Source of the DNA: Melioribacteraceae bacterium
Lineage (GTDB): Bacteria; Bacteroidota; Ignavibacteria; Ignavibacteriales; Melioribacteraceae
Length of the DNA stretch: 6,843 nt
Reading direction: 5' to 3'
Assembly (NCBI GenBank): GCA_027858595.1
Contig: JAQICK010000362.1
Location: 1 to 6,843 of the forward strand
The translations under genes and the position numbers were made by a program. The notes under the pieces are model-generated. The model did not search any database and was not told the origin of the DNA. It saw only the letters and a list, made by a program, of their open reading frames with translations. Below, one piece after another: positions 6,785 through 6,843 of this stretch (within the stretch, counting starts at the first letter, position 1; each line of letters starts with the position of its first letter).

Positions 6785-6843
6785 ATGTTAGACATAAAAT
6801 TTATTAGAGAAAACCCAGAATTAGTAAAACAGGGTATCCTCAA
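6785..6843 (+). CDS. serS: Seryl-tRNA synthetase, N-terminal 19 residues only
   Basis: An open frame from ATG at 6785 to the right edge. The 19 visible residues start MLDIKFIRENPELVK, the characteristic opening of bacterial SerRS, leading into its long N-terminal coiled-coil arm that holds the variable arm of tRNA-Ser. The catalytic class II domain lies beyond the window. A good GGGAGAG site precedes it. It follows leuS on the same strand, so the two synthetase genes may share transcription, but the 215-base spacer with its strong hairpins makes a separate promoter possible. A TAATTTTC at 6742-6749 loosely resembles a Bacteroidota -7 element; I could not find a matching -33. Identity rests on a short N-terminus only. 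Confidence 0.88.
   Translation, partial: MLDIKFIRENPELVKQGIL

Noticed and set aside
6622..6843. Minus-strand open frame covering the spacer and serS start
   Set aside because: It is antisense to the clear SerRS N-terminus, and its sequence mostly translates the hairpin arms.

Overview
The window is visibly AT-rich and tightly packed. It holds two divergent transcription units around a short intergenic region. No gene gives a species name. The order ccoI-ccoS-ccoN, the FixI-type copper ATPase and a LeuRS with a HIGHWYNY signature without the large leucine-specific insertion suggest the Bacteroidota/Chlorobiota/Ignavibacteriota branch. That placement is inference.

Positions 1-3871 (minus strand) carry the start of a cbb3-type cytochrome c oxidase cluster. 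The order of transcription is ccoI (copper-exporting P-type ATPase), ccoS (small membrane assembly protein), then ccoN (catalytic heme-copper subunit I), which runs off the left edge. The three genes are packed as one operon. The ccoI stop and the GTG start of ccoS share one base, and 18 bases separate ccoS from ccoN. Together CcoI (copper supply), CcoS (cofactor insertion) and CcoN (the proton-pumping oxygen-reducing core) make part of a high-affinity terminal oxidase used at low oxygen. Subunits O and P would be expected beyond the left edge.

Positions 3872-4100 are a non-coding divergent region with a 17-bp AT-only-cored palindrome but no firm promoter. Positions 4101-6569 (plus strand) encode a complete leucyl-tRNA synthetase. 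From 6785 the start of a seryl-tRNA synthetase runs off the right edge, so two housekeeping translation genes lie in tandem.

The most unusual part is the leuS-serS spacer (6570-6784). Almost all of it is a compact inverted-repeat element of about 154 bp. It has 16-bp terminal inverted repeats, a small hairpin at each end, and an internal perfect 20-bp hairpin. The two end hairpins differ in stem sequence but keep pairing through compensatory changes. It resembles a REP pair (BIME-like) or small non-autonomous element of the kind moved by REP-associated tyrosine transposases, but no transposase is in the window. I saw no tRNA, rRNA, CRISPR array or complete insertion sequence.
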